A stretch of 64,000 nt of DNA, taken from IMG/VR virus record IMGVR_UViG_3300020407_000003, positions 1 through 64,000 of that record. One strand, given 5' to 3'. Source of the stretch: a virus. The notes below the pieces were generated by a model. That model was not told the DNA's origin, ran no database searches, and saw only the letters and a program-made list of their open reading frames with translations. The position numbers and the translations under genes were made by a program. This document shows, piece after piece, positions 25,847 to 35,102 of this stretch (the first letter of the stretch is position 1; each line of letters begins with the position of its first letter).

Positions 25847-27035
25847 ATGTCCAATAATAATACATCCGAATTACATCCGGAGTTAATGGGTCTAGGTAAT
25901 AACTTAGATTCATTTGGTAAACATAACTCAGCCTCTCGTAGAAAGATGTTCTCATCTCACTTGAGTCAGGCATTGGTTATTGAGGGTTCGACCCCTAAGC
26001 GCATTCAGACAGGTGCTGAGCGCGAGCTTGGTAAATACACTAAAGCTATAAAGATGCCGGTTGATGCATCTATAATTAAAGTCATTCAGCGTTATCCTCG
26101 CCGACCAGGTGCTGATTCTATCAAAGAGAACCCAGCCACGGCTATTATTTACGAAGATGTCAATACACAGGAAGTTGATATCTTGATGGTTGAGAACTAT
26201 TGTTCCGATCATAACACGTTTGGGTTTCAGTATTACTCCACACCGGCAATGGAGAAAATCTATCCAGGAATGCAGGTTCCTAAGGGTACAGTACTTGCTA
26301 AATCCAAGTCGCTTAAGGATGACGGTAACTATGCTTATGGCTTAGAAGCAAACGTTGCCTATATGTCTTTACCGGCTACCATTGAGGATGGTTTTATTAT
26401 CAGTGAGTCTATGGCGGAAAGACTTACTACTACCATGACCGGTTCTCGCGTAGCTAGCTGGGGTAAGGAGTATTACCCGCTTAACTTATACGGTGATGAA
26501 AACAACTACAAGCCATTCCCAGACATTGGTGATAAAATACGTGAAGATGGGCTACTGTTCGCTCTGCGTAAATACGATCCAGCACTTGGGATGGTAGAGA
26601 TGACACCTAGGGCGTTGATGACACCAGACTACACGTATGATAAACTAACGTATGTTTCACCTGCAGCCGGTGCGACGGTTTATGACGTCGTGGTCGATAT
26701 GGATCACAACCTACCTTACAGCATTACGCCTGTGGGGATGAATGCGCAGCCTGATAAATACATGCGTCTGCGTGATCAGTTCTACGAATCTATTTACAAT
26801 GAATATCGTCGTCTTGCCAAACATCGTGGTAAGGGTCTTCAATTGTCAGGTAGATTTACTAACTGGGTAACACAGGCCATTGCTAATAAGCCTAATGCTT
26901 CACCCCATAAGGTCACACGTAAGTATCGCTATACCCCACTTGACGATCGTCGCGTAGAAATTAAATATGCGAAGAAAGTAAAAGCCACTAAAGGGTTTAA
27001 GCTTACTGATAGTTCAGGAAGTAAAGGGGTTAACT
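25847..27035 (+). CDS. Non-virion RNAP beta C-terminal subunit, exon 1
   Basis: This frame ends GFKLTDSSGSKGVN then stop at 27035-27037. It aligns with the bacterial beta segment GDKMAGRHGNKGV: both active-site lysines (E. coli K1065 and K1073) are present with the same eight-residue spacing. The missing remainder of beta follows 1.6 kb later at 28633, separated by a group I intron. Joining after T27035 to T28633 is in frame and yields GSKGVNLEVWSDSQMP, where E. coli has GNKGVISKINPIEDMP, with no gap. The spliced protein would have 686 residues. It corresponds to phiKZ gp71-73, whose gene is likewise interrupted. Confidence 0.88.
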
Positions 27036-28632
27036 AAACATTATAGGAAAATAAATGAAGAAACAGGCTTATATCGATTTAGGTCGTGGTAAGTATGGGG
27101 ATCAGTTCGATTACTCATTACTACCTACCACGGTTCCTAAGAGAGGGCCTGTGGATATAATTTGTAAAACACACGGTAAATTCACGGTAATATCTAGAGA
27201 CCATTTGCGCACTAAATACGGTTGCCCCCGTTGCGCTTGTGAATCTAGAGGCAACGTTAAGACAAAGGATACAATAAAAGCTTGCAAGCTTAAGTTTAAT
27301 GACAAGTTTGATTACTCTCAGGTGAGTGAAAAGGCTAGTCAATCTGACGCTGTAATAATAGTCTGTCCAAGACACGGCAGCTTAACTACTACATTAAGGA
27401 AACATTTACATTCATTAACGGGATGTGAGCGGTGTGGTAGGGAGCAGCGTAGTGAAACGGTACGCAAGTACGACTCTATAGAAACACTATCAAAGTTAAT
27501 TGATAGTAAATACACTTTGAGTAATTTTAATATTGCGAAAGCAACAGTTGATTTTACATGTCCTGAACATGGTACTGTGACCCGTAGCGTTACAAGTATT
27601 AGTGAAGGTAGAGGCTGCATGCCTTGTTTCTACGATAGATTGAGAATAACAAGATCACAGTTTTTAAGAAGAGCCGCTAAGGTACATGGTAAAGAATACA
27701 TCTATTGCATTGGTGAATTGAAAACCACTAACCACTGGATGACCATGAAACACTTGAAATGTGGTATTGTTAGTAAAGTTAGAGTCAGTAATCATCTATC
27801 TGGTCAGTCTTGCATGAAATGCAAAGTTTCATCGCTGGCTGAGGTGCGTATTGCTGACTTCTTAAAAAGAAACAAGATACGCTACAAAGAGCAGTTTAAA
27901 ATAAAAGGTCACCTTTACAGGTACGACTTTTTCATACCTGGCATAAATCTACTTATTGAATACGATGGCGAGCAACACTTTAGACCCGTTGACTTCTTTG
28001 GTGGATTAATCGCTTGGGAGAAAACTGTAGAGCGGGATAAAGAAAAAGACCATCTCGCAAAAAGTCACGGCTACAACCTTATACGTATCTCGTATAAGAG
28101 TTTTGATACTGTGGAAAAGACGCTGTCTAGGGCAATAGACAGTAAATTTAAATACCGTGTTAATAATAAGTTTTACAGAAACTTCATTGAACTTTGCAAT
28201 GCTTTAAAACTTTCACCGGATACTTCAGTGAAAGACGTAGAGCATTATCGAAGCTATAATGTTTTATCAGCCTGCTTAGATAGTAATGTCTAAGTAATCC
28301 TCCTTTAACTGCGGGGACGTCCTTAGAGACTATACTACCAACCTGTCCTAGTAATAGAGGCGGGGGCGTTGCTAACTACAACGATACGGTAAAAAGGTAT
28401 AGTATTGGATAATCCGCATCCAAGCACCCTACCTACGTACGTAGAGGGTGAAGGTTCAACGACTAAGGCCTACCAAGCCTGTACTGTGCAAGCGCATGGG
28501 AAATGGGGAGCTACCTTTAGTAAAACCTATATTACTAAAGGTAGAAGATATAGTCTAGTCTGCATGGAAACATGCAGGAGTTCATAAGAGAACCGGTCTA
28601 CCGTAGCGAGGTAGATTGAATATAACGAGTCG
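27036..28632 (+). ncRNA. Self-splicing group I intron in the RNAP beta gene
   Basis: The catalytic core lies at about 28300-28620. Conserved elements are readable: Q-like AATCCGCATCCAAGC (28411-28425), R-like GTTCAACGACTA (28454-28465) and S-like AAGATATAGTCT (28545-28556), so that GACTA and TAGTC form P7. CACCCTAC with its complement forms P6, CCTTTAGTAA with TTACTAAAGG (28514-28541) forms P8, and CTGCATG-GAAA-CATGCAG (28560-28577) forms a P9 stem with a GNRA loop. TCTACC with GGTAGA forms a further P9 helix. The intron ends in G28632. The endonuclease ORF lies before the core, in the P1-P2 region. The exact 5' site is inferred from the reading frame, since I could not find a convincing guide pairing. 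Confidence 0.88.
27055..28293 (+). CDS. Intron-encoded PD-(D/E)XK-type homing endonuclease
   Basis: The 412-residue protein has four N-terminal repeats of about 65 residues, each with paired cysteines and a CxxHG turn (CKTHGKF..CPRC, CPRHGSL..CERC, CPEHGTV..CMPC, then KCGIV..CMKC), likely zinc-binding DNA readers. The C-terminal nuclease domain shows AEVRIADFL, YDFFIPG and LLIEYDGEQHF, the acidic set of very-short-patch-repair-like (PD-(D/E)XK) nucleases, then RDKEKDHLAKSHGYNLIRI. Free AT-rich codon use differs from its flanks. It should cut intronless copies of the RNAP gene and so spread the intron. Confidence 0.85.
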   Translation: MKKQAYIDLGRGKYGDQFDYSLLPTTVPKRGPVDIICKTHGKFTVISRDHLRTKYGCPRCACESRGNVKTKDTIKACKLKFNDKFDYSQVSEKASQSDAVIIVCPRHGSLTTTLRKHLHSLTGCERCGREQRSETVRKYDSIETLSKLIDSKYTLSNFNIAKATVDFTCPEHGTVTRSVTSISEGRGCMPCFYDRLRITRSQFLRRAAKVHGKEYIYCIGELKTTNHWMTMKHLKCGIVSKVRVSNHLSGQSCMKCKVSSLAEVRIADFLKRNKIRYKEQFKIKGHLYRYDFFIPGINLLIEYDGEQHFRPVDFFGGLIAWEKTVERDKEKDHLAKSHGYNLIRISYKSFDTVEKTLSRAIDSKFKYRVNNKFYRNFIELCNALKLSPDTSVKDVEHYRSYNVLSACLDSNV

Positions 28633-29504
28633 TAGAAGTGTGGTCAGATAGTCAAATGCCTGTGGGTCAAAATGGTTTACGTGCAGATGTTATCATGGAT
28701 CCTATCTCGCCGGTTAAGCGTATTAACTTGTCTCAGCTTTACGAGCAATATGTTAATGCAACTAGCCATATGGTGACATGTGTAGTTAGAGATCTGATGG
28801 GTAATGGCGAGCACCAGCAAGCGTGGGAGTATTTGAAAGAGTACTACAGTGTGGTATCACCGCCAATGATTCAAACTATCAACGAGGTGTTAAACAACGA
28901 TCGCCGGATAGCTACGCATTTAGACATCATTGCTGCTGAGGGTATTTATCTCTACCTTCCTGTAGATAGCATACACATTGGACCTAAATTAATCCAAGAC
29001 CTCCGCACTAAGTTTCCAGTGGATATACAGCCGGTTACTTATTCGCCCGATGGTGTTAACCAGGTAACTACAATTGATCCTGTATTAATAGGGTCTAAGT
29101 ACATGATGTTATTAGAAGCAGCACCAGATAACTGGTCATCTGTATCTACCGCTAAACTACAGCATCATGGTTTACCTGCTAAAGCATCTAAGAGCGATCG
29201 TTATGGTTCACCTAACCGTGAACTACCTGTGCGTATCATGGGTGAGGATGAAGTTAGACTACTTAATGCTGCTCTAGGATCTGACGTAACGGCTGATCTA
29301 TTAGATCGCTCTGCATCCCCAACCACACAGAAAGCTATTATTCGTTCAATATTAAACTCCGATAAACCAAGCAATGTTGAAAGTAACGTTAATCGTCGCA
29401 AATTCCCAATGGATAACGCGCGACCATTGGTATACGTTAAACACTTATTAAGTTGCGCAGGTGTTAAATTTGTAAGAGGGACGTACGATCATGAGAAAGT
29501 TTAA
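28633..29504 (+). CDS. Non-virion RNAP beta C-terminal subunit, exon 2
   Basis: The frame from T28633 reads LEVWSDSQMPVGQNGLRADVIMDP and then SPVKRINLSQLYE, aligning with the beta segment that ends NPLGVPSRMNIGQ, where beta contacts the active centre and beta-prime. Without splicing it has no good ribosome site (a GTG at 28638 would be the first start), so it depends on intron removal. It overlaps the beta-prime C gene by 14 bases. Confidence 0.88.
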
Positions 29505-31467
29505 TGTAAGAGAATTACAAAAGCTTAGCTCTGAAGAAATGTGGGCGATGGGCGACGAAGTATTTACTATTATCTTTGACGATGGTGAATTAGTTACCTC
29601 TACCCGTCCTACCATTCTAAGTCATTACTACTGGGAGATGCAACGTCATTTCCCAAATGCAACTATACTCAAGCGCCATCATGTCGGCAATGGTCATTAC
29701 ACCCCTAAGCTTCATGAGGAAATCTTAAGTAATGTGTTGTTCGATACGTATTATGCGTTGAATGAAGTAGTTGACATCATGCTACTCAGTCGTATTGCTT
29801 ATGAGATTACTAATAAGCTCTACAACGATGCGACTAATCAATTAGCTGGGTTTGTATCAACGGTAAGTATTTTAGATTACATTGAGATACACAACCACCC
29901 AATAACCGCAAAGGTTAGGGATGAATTTAGACCCAACGAACGGGCTATTGAGCGTGGCTATGAACAGATTAAAGATCTACTGTATAAGAAAGAAGAAGAA
30001 CTACCTAACAACAACGTTGCTGGGTTCTGTCATTCTAACGTCTTAAGTGTAGGTCAGATTGTTCAGTCGGTCGCTGCACGTGGGTTTGTAACAGATATTG
30101 ATAGTCATATCCCACCTAACCCAATCCCAACTAGCTACACAGAAGGGATGAATACGCTACATGATTCGATGATTGAATCACGTTCAGGCTCCAAAGCATC
30201 GTTAGCACAGAAAGATCCACTACAGACCACGCAGTATTATAACCGCCGTATGCAGTTGGGTTGTGCGATAATACAAAATCTTCATAAAGGGGATTGTGGA
30301 ACAACGCGTACCGTGAAGTTCCGTGTATTGCCGCAAAGTGTCAAGGTGTTGGTAGGTAAGTATTACTACGACAGTGACAACGAGCTAAAAGTATTCATGG
30401 GTAATGAAGATCATCTGATCGGCGAGACGATTAAACTGCGTTCACCGCTGGCGTGTGAGCATCCAGACCCTTACGGTATATGTAGTAAGTGTATGGGTAC
30501 GGTGGCGGCATCTGTTCCACCAGGTGCTAATCTAGGTCACGTAGCGGCGGTAGAACTATGTGCGGTTATCTCGCAAAGCGTACTCTCTATTAAACACTTA
30601 GAGGTAAGCTCCGTTGCCATTGAGATTAGTCTAGATGATCACCATCGTCGTTATCTGCGCCTCAATGCTAAAGGTGATAAGGTATTCATTAGAGATCAAG
30701 ACCGTTACGACCGTATGGAGCTGGTGCTTAACCACAACGATGTTAAACATATTGGCGATATCAACACAATCGAAGATATTACTGATTTATCATCGAGCCG
30801 TATTTCATCGTGTCGTGATATTGTACTTAATGGGTATCGTGGAGATGAGTTTGAAGATGTGTTATTGTCTGTGTCATCAGGTAAGAACTATTCTTCATTA
30901 TCAGGTGCAATGTTAAACTACCTAAAAGAACATGGTTGGTCTCTAAACGAGAAAGGGTTCTACGTATGTGACCTCAGCCATTGGGACTTCAATGAGCCTG
31001 CATTTATTCTTCCAATGAAACACATGAACATGTTGGAGTACATGGACGTTATTAAGACGTTCATTGAGTCATCAAGTTCTCAGGAAGATAAGAGTGCAAG
31101 CATGTCTAGCCGTACAACGAAGAAGCCTAAAGACGATAAGCGTAGCCGTATCGTTAATTGTGATTCAGTGTCACAGGCTTTGATGGACTTGCATGTGTTG
31201 GTGTCTGAGAAGTTGGGTGTTAACGTGGTGCATCTGGAAATTATCATCCTGTCAATTTTAGCACGCGACCCTGATCGTATGGATCACCGTCTGCCGCGTC
31301 CTCAAGATCAAAAGGTCTTTGGAACGTATAAGCAGAATATGGAACTTAGATCGTTAACAGGCCAGGCTGCATGGATGAACCAGGCGCAGATGATGATATC
31401 ACCAACGTCGTTTGCTCTGACTAATCGACCTAAGCATCCAATGGATACGGTGTTCATGGGTAAATAA
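29491..31467 (+). CDS. Non-virion RNAP beta-prime C-terminal subunit
   Basis: The 658-residue protein carries LRSPLACEHPDPYGICSKCMG (a Cys-rich zinc-type site) followed by GHVAAVELCAVISQSVLSIKHL, the equivalent of the bacterial [25 protein letters not shown] trigger-loop region. A later segment, ENNVVHLE-like (GVNVVHLEIIILSILA), fits the beta-prime C-terminal end. The catalytic NADFDGD half is separate at 9391. It overlaps the end of the beta gene and corresponds to phiKZ gp74. Its C-terminal part contains a Ser/Lys-rich linker (SSSSQEDKSASMSS). Confidence 0.92.
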   Translation: MRKFNVRELQKLSSEEMWAMGDEVFTIIFDDGELVTSTRPTILSHYYWEMQRHFPNATILKRHHVGNGHYTPKLHEEILSNVLFDTYYALNEVVDIMLLSRIAYEITNKLYNDATNQLAGFVSTVSILDYIEIHNHPITAKVRDEFRPNERAIERGYEQIKDLLYKKEEELPNNNVAGFCHSNVLSVGQIVQSVAARGFVTDIDSHIPPNPIPTSYTEGMNTLHDSMIESRSGSKASLAQKDPLQTTQYYNRRMQLGCAIIQNLHKGDCGTTRTVKFRVLPQSVKVLVGKYYYDSDNELKVFMGNEDHLIGETIKLRSPLACEHPDPYGICSKCMGTVAASVPPGANLGHVAAVELCAVISQSVLSIKHLEVSSVAIEISLDDHHRRYLRLNAKGDKVFIRDQDRYDRMELVLNHNDVKHIGDINTIEDITDLSSSRISSCRDIVLNGYRGDEFEDVLLSVSSGKNYSSLSGAMLNYLKEHGWSLNEKGFYVCDLSHWDFNEPAFILPMKHMNMLEYMDVIKTFIESSSSQEDKSASMSSRTTKKPKDDKRSRIVNCDSVSQALMDLHVLVSEKLGVNVVHLEIIILSILARDPDRMDHRLPRPQDQKVFGTYKQNMELRSLTGQAAWMNQAQMMISPTSFALTNRPKHPMDTVFMGK

Positions 31468-31486
31468 AACAATAAAGGAGGGCATC

Positions 31487-34048
31487 GTGCCAACTCAGTA
31501 TTACGCACATGTGGATGTAAAAAGTCACCATGTACGGTTCCACACCATGATGCCAGAGTGTAAACGCGCCCTCTATGATTATTGCGAGCGGTTAATCGAT
31601 TATGACCAAGGGTACGATCCTCGTACCCACAGTTACTATAAGATACCTAAGCGTGTCTTTGCCGCATCACCGCATGATCGTAGAGAGTTGCGTTTCCATA
31701 TTAACCAGTATAAAGATATACTTACACACCTTAACGTAAAGGGAATCAAAACCGAACAATTATTAATTGAGCATTTTACTCCGGTAGAAGGTGATGATGT
31801 TACTAGTTTTGTAATAGATGACGACATTCAACCTTACGAGTACCAATTGCCAGTTATTGACCATTTCCTTACACCGGGTGTAAGTAAGATAACCAATGCG
31901 CCAACGGGTAGTGGTAAGATGCAACCATTAGACAGTCTAATTAAGATACCTGGTGGTTGGAAACGAATGGGAGATATACAGGTAGGAGATAAGATCACAG
32001 CACCTGACGGACACGACACTTTTGTAAATGGCGTATTCCCTCAAGGGAAAATGCAGATTTATAAGGTTACGTTTGCAGATGGTCGGTCAACTGAAGTTGG
32101 AGGTGAGCATCTTTGGAAGATGTTTATTGCTAACTACCATGATGTCGATAAGCGGTGGCGTATAGGTGATACCTTTGAAATGATGCGTGAACTTAAACGC
32201 TCACAACCTAGAGTGTATATACCGCTAATTCAACCTGAACAAGGTAAGTACAAAGAACTACCCATTCACCCATGGACCCTCGGCGCTATGTTGGGTGACG
32301 GTTGCTTTACTACCACGACTCCCACATTCACCACTACCTACGTGGATGTCTTCCATAAGCTGTCAACTCTGTTACCAGAACACGTTACATTAAGTTGTGG
32401 TGCTAACGGGCGAACTATTGGTTTTGGAAATAGTCATGTGTTTAGAGATTACTTCAAGCACTTAGGACTATGGGGTTGTCGTTCCGCTGATAAATTCATC
32501 CCTAAGATTTATTTAGAAGCTTCCGTAGAGCAGCGTTACGCGTTACTTCAGGGTCTGATGGATACCGATGGAGGTATTGATGTCAATTCATCCATGGACT
32601 ACTCAAGCGTATCTGAACAACTAGCCAAAGACGTTCAATACTTAGTCAGAAGTCTAGGAGGTATTGCAAAAATATCTAAACGTCAAACCTACTACACCTA
32701 CAAGGGAGAAAAGAAACCTGGACAGCCTAGCTTCAGGGTTAACATTCGCCATCCTAAACCATCTTCACTCTTTACTGTACCACATAAGCTCGAAAGGGCT
32801 AATGATGATAATCAGTATTCTAAAGGATTGAAGTTAAAGGTTGTAAGTGTAGAACCATCCCGAATGGCTGAAGCACAGTGTATATCGGTTACACACAAAG
32901 ATCATCTTTATGTGACTGATGATTTTGTGGTTACACACAACACCATGATGTCTTTATATTCCACATGGATGATAAAGAAAAGAACCATCTTGGTTGTTCC
33001 TGCTAAGTACATCACCGAAGGTAAATGGATTGGTGATATCACTAAGACATTAAATGTACCTAGGGAAAAACTGTGTGTGGTGAAAGGATCTAAAGCCATG
33101 CGGACGCTTATCGATTTAGGATTAGCAGATGCCTTGGAATATGATTTTATCATTATATCAGCGACTACCATGTACAACTTCTACAAGGCGTATGAGGAAG
33201 GAAAGCTGGAGGAAGAAGGGTATAACTGCGACCCCGATGAATTGTACACGGTTACTAAAACAGGACTACGCGTAATAGATGAAGTACATGAGAACTTCCA
33301 TCTCAACTTTACGCAGGATCTGTACGGTCATGTGGCTAAGACGATTTACATGTCGGCGACGTTAGTTTCTGATAATGCTTTCATTAATTCAATGTTAGAA
33401 GTTGCCTATCCTGTTGGCGAACGTATAACACCGGATTATGATGGCAAATATATCGCCTGTACAGCCCTCACATACCGTTGTAACAAGGTAGAGCTACTAT
33501 CGCATAAGCGACGTAAGATGTACTCTCAGATGCTCTTTGAGGCGTCTATATTGAAGAAGAAGTTTCGTAGTGAAGCTTACGCTGAAATGATCTATGATAT
33601 CGTGCTTAATGAATACATCAGTATCCGTGAGCCGGGGCAAAAGATGATGATCTTTGCTGATACCATAGAGATGTGTACCTATCTAACATCGTTTATAAAG
33701 CCACGTTTGACTGACTTAACTGTCAATAGGTTTGTGGGTGAGGATCCAGATGAGTATCTTTATGAATCTGATGTAATCATTACTACACCTAAGTCTGCAG
33801 GCACTGCGGTAGATATCAAAGGGCTTAAAGTTACCTTACTGACATCTGCAATTGGCTCACGTCAATTAAACGCGCAGATACTGGGTCGTTTGAGAAAGCT
33901 AAGAGGCTTTAAAGATAACGTACCACGTTTCTTTTACTTAGTTTGCGAAGATATAGATTCTCATGTTAAGTACCATGAAAGAAAACTTGCTACTTTCTCA
34001 GATAAAGTTAAAACTCACCGTACGCTGCAAACTGCGTATGTGCTATAA
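31487..34048 (+). CDS. Superfamily 2 (UvsW-like) helicase interrupted by an intein
   Basis: GTG start after AAAGGAGG. The 853-residue precursor has PYEYQLPVIDHFL (Q-motif region), then Walker A APTGSGK at 138-144, which is cut there by a 341-residue intein and resumes with TMMSLYS. After excision the host protein has 512 residues with motif II IDEVH (about 598-602 of the precursor), motif III SATL, and motif VI-like NAQILGRLRKLRG. The closest known style is T4 UvsW, which unwinds branched DNA and R-loops. It probably helps recombination-dependent replication. It follows RNAP beta-prime C by 19 bases and must splice to bind ATP. Confidence 0.88.
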   Translation: MPTQYYAHVDVKSHHVRFHTMMPECKRALYDYCERLIDYDQGYDPRTHSYYKIPKRVFAASPHDRRELRFHINQYKDILTHLNVKGIKTEQLLIEHFTPVEGDDVTSFVIDDDIQPYEYQLPVIDHFLTPGVSKITNAPTGSGKMQPLDSLIKIPGGWKRMGDIQVGDKITAPDGHDTFVNGVFPQGKMQIYKVTFADGRSTEVGGEHLWKMFIANYHDVDKRWRIGDTFEMMRELKRSQPRVYIPLIQPEQGKYKELPIHPWTLGAMLGDGCFTTTTPTFTTTYVDVFHKLSTLLPEHVTLSCGANGRTIGFGNSHVFRDYFKHLGLWGCRSADKFIPKIYLEASVEQRYALLQGLMDTDGGIDVNSSMDYSSVSEQLAKDVQYLVRSLGGIAKISKRQTYYTYKGEKKPGQPSFRVNIRHPKPSSLFTVPHKLERANDDNQYSKGLKLKVVSVEPSRMAEAQCISVTHKDHLYVTDDFVVTHNTMMSLYSTWMIKKRTILVVPAKYITEGKWIGDITKTLNVPREKLCVVKGSKAMRTLIDLGLADALEYDFIIISATTMYNFYKAYEEGKLEEEGYNCDPDELYTVTKTGLRVIDEVHENFHLNFTQDLYGHVAKTIYMSATLVSDNAFINSMLEVAYPVGERITPDYDGKYIACTALTYRCNKVELLSHKRRKMYSQMLFEASILKKKFRSEAYAEMIYDIVLNEYISIREPGQKMMIFADTIEMCTYLTSFIKPRLTDLTVNRFVGEDPDEYLYESDVIITTPKSAGTAVDIKGLKVTLLTSAIGSRQLNAQILGRLRKLRGFKDNVPRFFYLVCEDIDSHVKYHERKLATFSDKVKTHRTLQTAYVL
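31919..32941 (+). mobile_element. Class 3 intein with LAGLIDADG endonuclease
   Basis: The insert begins with Met (MQPLDSLIKIPGG), not Cys or Ser, and ends VVTHN before Thr of the host protein. It carries the class 3 signature: Trp in block B (EHLW, intein residue 66), Cys in block F (QCISV, residue 321) and Thr as first extein residue. In class 3 inteins the block F cysteine replaces the N-terminal nucleophile. LGAMLGDGCF and LLQGLMDTDGGID are the two LAGLIDADG motifs, so the homing function looks intact. Confidence 0.92.
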
Positions 34049-34057
34049 GGAGAGATC

Positions 34058-34162
34058 ATGCCAACAACAGGTAGTAGTAATCGTCCCTATAAGACAACCT
34101 CAAAACAATTAAGTCCCAAGGTGCTAGCCATGCTTAACCGTAGACTTAGAAAGTTAAAGTAG
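34058..34162 (+). CDS. Microprotein (34 residues), basic
   Basis: A strong AAGGAG precedes the ATG, nine bases after the helicase stop. The product is short and basic, starting MPTTGSSNRPYK and ending MLNRRLRKLK, with a helical cationic end suited to nucleic acid or membrane contact. A hairpin follows directly. The ribosome site makes it more credible than a chance frame. Confidence 0.5.
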   Translation: MPTTGSSNRPYKTTSKQLSPKVLAMLNRRLRKLK

Positions 34163-34170
34163 ACGTATCT

Positions 34171-34203
34171 AGGCTCGCCTCCTTTTGGGGGTGAGCCTAT
34201 GAC
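34171..34203 (+). terminator. Hairpin followed by TATGACC
   Basis: AGGCTCGCCTCC pairs with GGGGGTGAGCCT (12 pairs, TTTT loop, 34171-34198) and is followed by TATGACC. It has no T run. It resembles the tagged terminators but with a variant tag. Confidence 0.6.
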
Positions 34204-34219
34204 CTATAAGGAGTTTTTT

Positions 34220-35044
34220 ATGTTGTATCATCTTGTTAATGGTGAGCAGGTTTCAGATCCTGAACCGTTCCCAGGTGAAGACATCTGTGTAATGATGATA
34301 GACAGTGACGTTTGCAAAATAGAAACCGTACCCTTTAATTCATTATTTACCATTGATAACTATAACGGCCTCTATACGGTTATAAAAGTAAATGAGGTAG
34401 CCGCTATCTCCCAGGTAGAAGGTATTGCTATACCTGATAAAATTTACGATGTCATGCAGTTAGATGATCTAGTTACTGTACTTTACATGTCGGGTAATGA
34501 AGTAAGGTATAGAAAACTAATTATAAGTGACTCTTATTCCGAATGTATGTTGCTTAAAGACGGGTTGGTGGCGCTAAACAACCAACCGTTTCCTACTTTA
34601 GAAACAGTAGATAGCGTTAGAGTATATAAGCGATTAAATCATGATGGCTTTACGTCACAAAGCTTTAAGTTATCTACTAAAGAACGAATCAGCGATAACC
34701 ACCCATTGCGTCCACGTGGGATAAATTCAATCACGACCTATCAGGATGGTTATATAGTAGATGTTGAGTTTACTAATGGAATCAAGGTTTATAGAAGAGA
34801 ATTGATTGTTTACCCTAACCATAAAACTAATAAAGTACATGCAAGTATGGAGGAGATGGTGTCGTGGCAGTCTGACTACATATATAAATCTAATTTAGCT
34901 TCTGTTAAGGCGCACGGTATGGCGGTGTTATTCACCTATGCAGATATAGATGCGAAAGGAAATATCAATACTAATTCATTTAGACTAGAATATGTCATAG
35001 AAGGTCAGGTATTTGTAAAAGAGTTTAATACAACAACGTCTTGA
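34220..35044 (+). CDS. Hypothetical protein
   Basis: The start at 34220 is chosen for the AAGGAG ahead of it; an in-frame ATG at 34199 lies in the hairpin tail. The 274-residue product appears all-beta, with repeated strand-turn-strand units (DDLVTVLYMSGNEVRYRKL, DGYIVDVEFTNGIKVYRREL, YVIEGQVFVKEF). It could be a repeat beta-propeller or sandwich. Function unknown. Confidence 0.6.
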   Translation: MLYHLVNGEQVSDPEPFPGEDICVMMIDSDVCKIETVPFNSLFTIDNYNGLYTVIKVNEVAAISQVEGIAIPDKIYDVMQLDDLVTVLYMSGNEVRYRKLIISDSYSECMLLKDGLVALNNQPFPTLETVDSVRVYKRLNHDGFTSQSFKLSTKERISDNHPLRPRGINSITTYQDGYIVDVEFTNGIKVYRRELIVYPNHKTNKVHASMEEMVSWQSDYIYKSNLASVKAHGMAVLFTYADIDAKGNINTNSFRLEYVIEGQVFVKEFNTTTS

Positions 35045-35092
35045 CGGCATAGAGGAAGAGCTAGCGTAGCGCTAGCTCTTCCTCGTTATGCG
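35043..35092. terminator. Bidirectional terminator flanked by tags
   Basis: GAGGAAGAGCTAGC pairs with GCTAGCTCTTCCTC (35052-35084) around five bases. TATGCG and a T run follow on plus; GACGGCATA (35043-35051) gives TATGCCGTC on minus. It lies between convergent genes. Confidence 0.9.
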
Positions 35093-35102
35093 CTTTCTTT
35101 TT

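Noticed and set aside
28405-28587. Open frame of 60 codons across the intron core
   Set aside because: It overlaps the conserved R and S elements, P6 and P8 of the group I intron and starts with a poor context, so RNA structure explains the sequence.
35043-35092. Long inverted repeat considered as a mobile-element end
   Set aside because: A single hairpin between convergent genes with T run and tags is a terminator; no transposase or target duplication is present.
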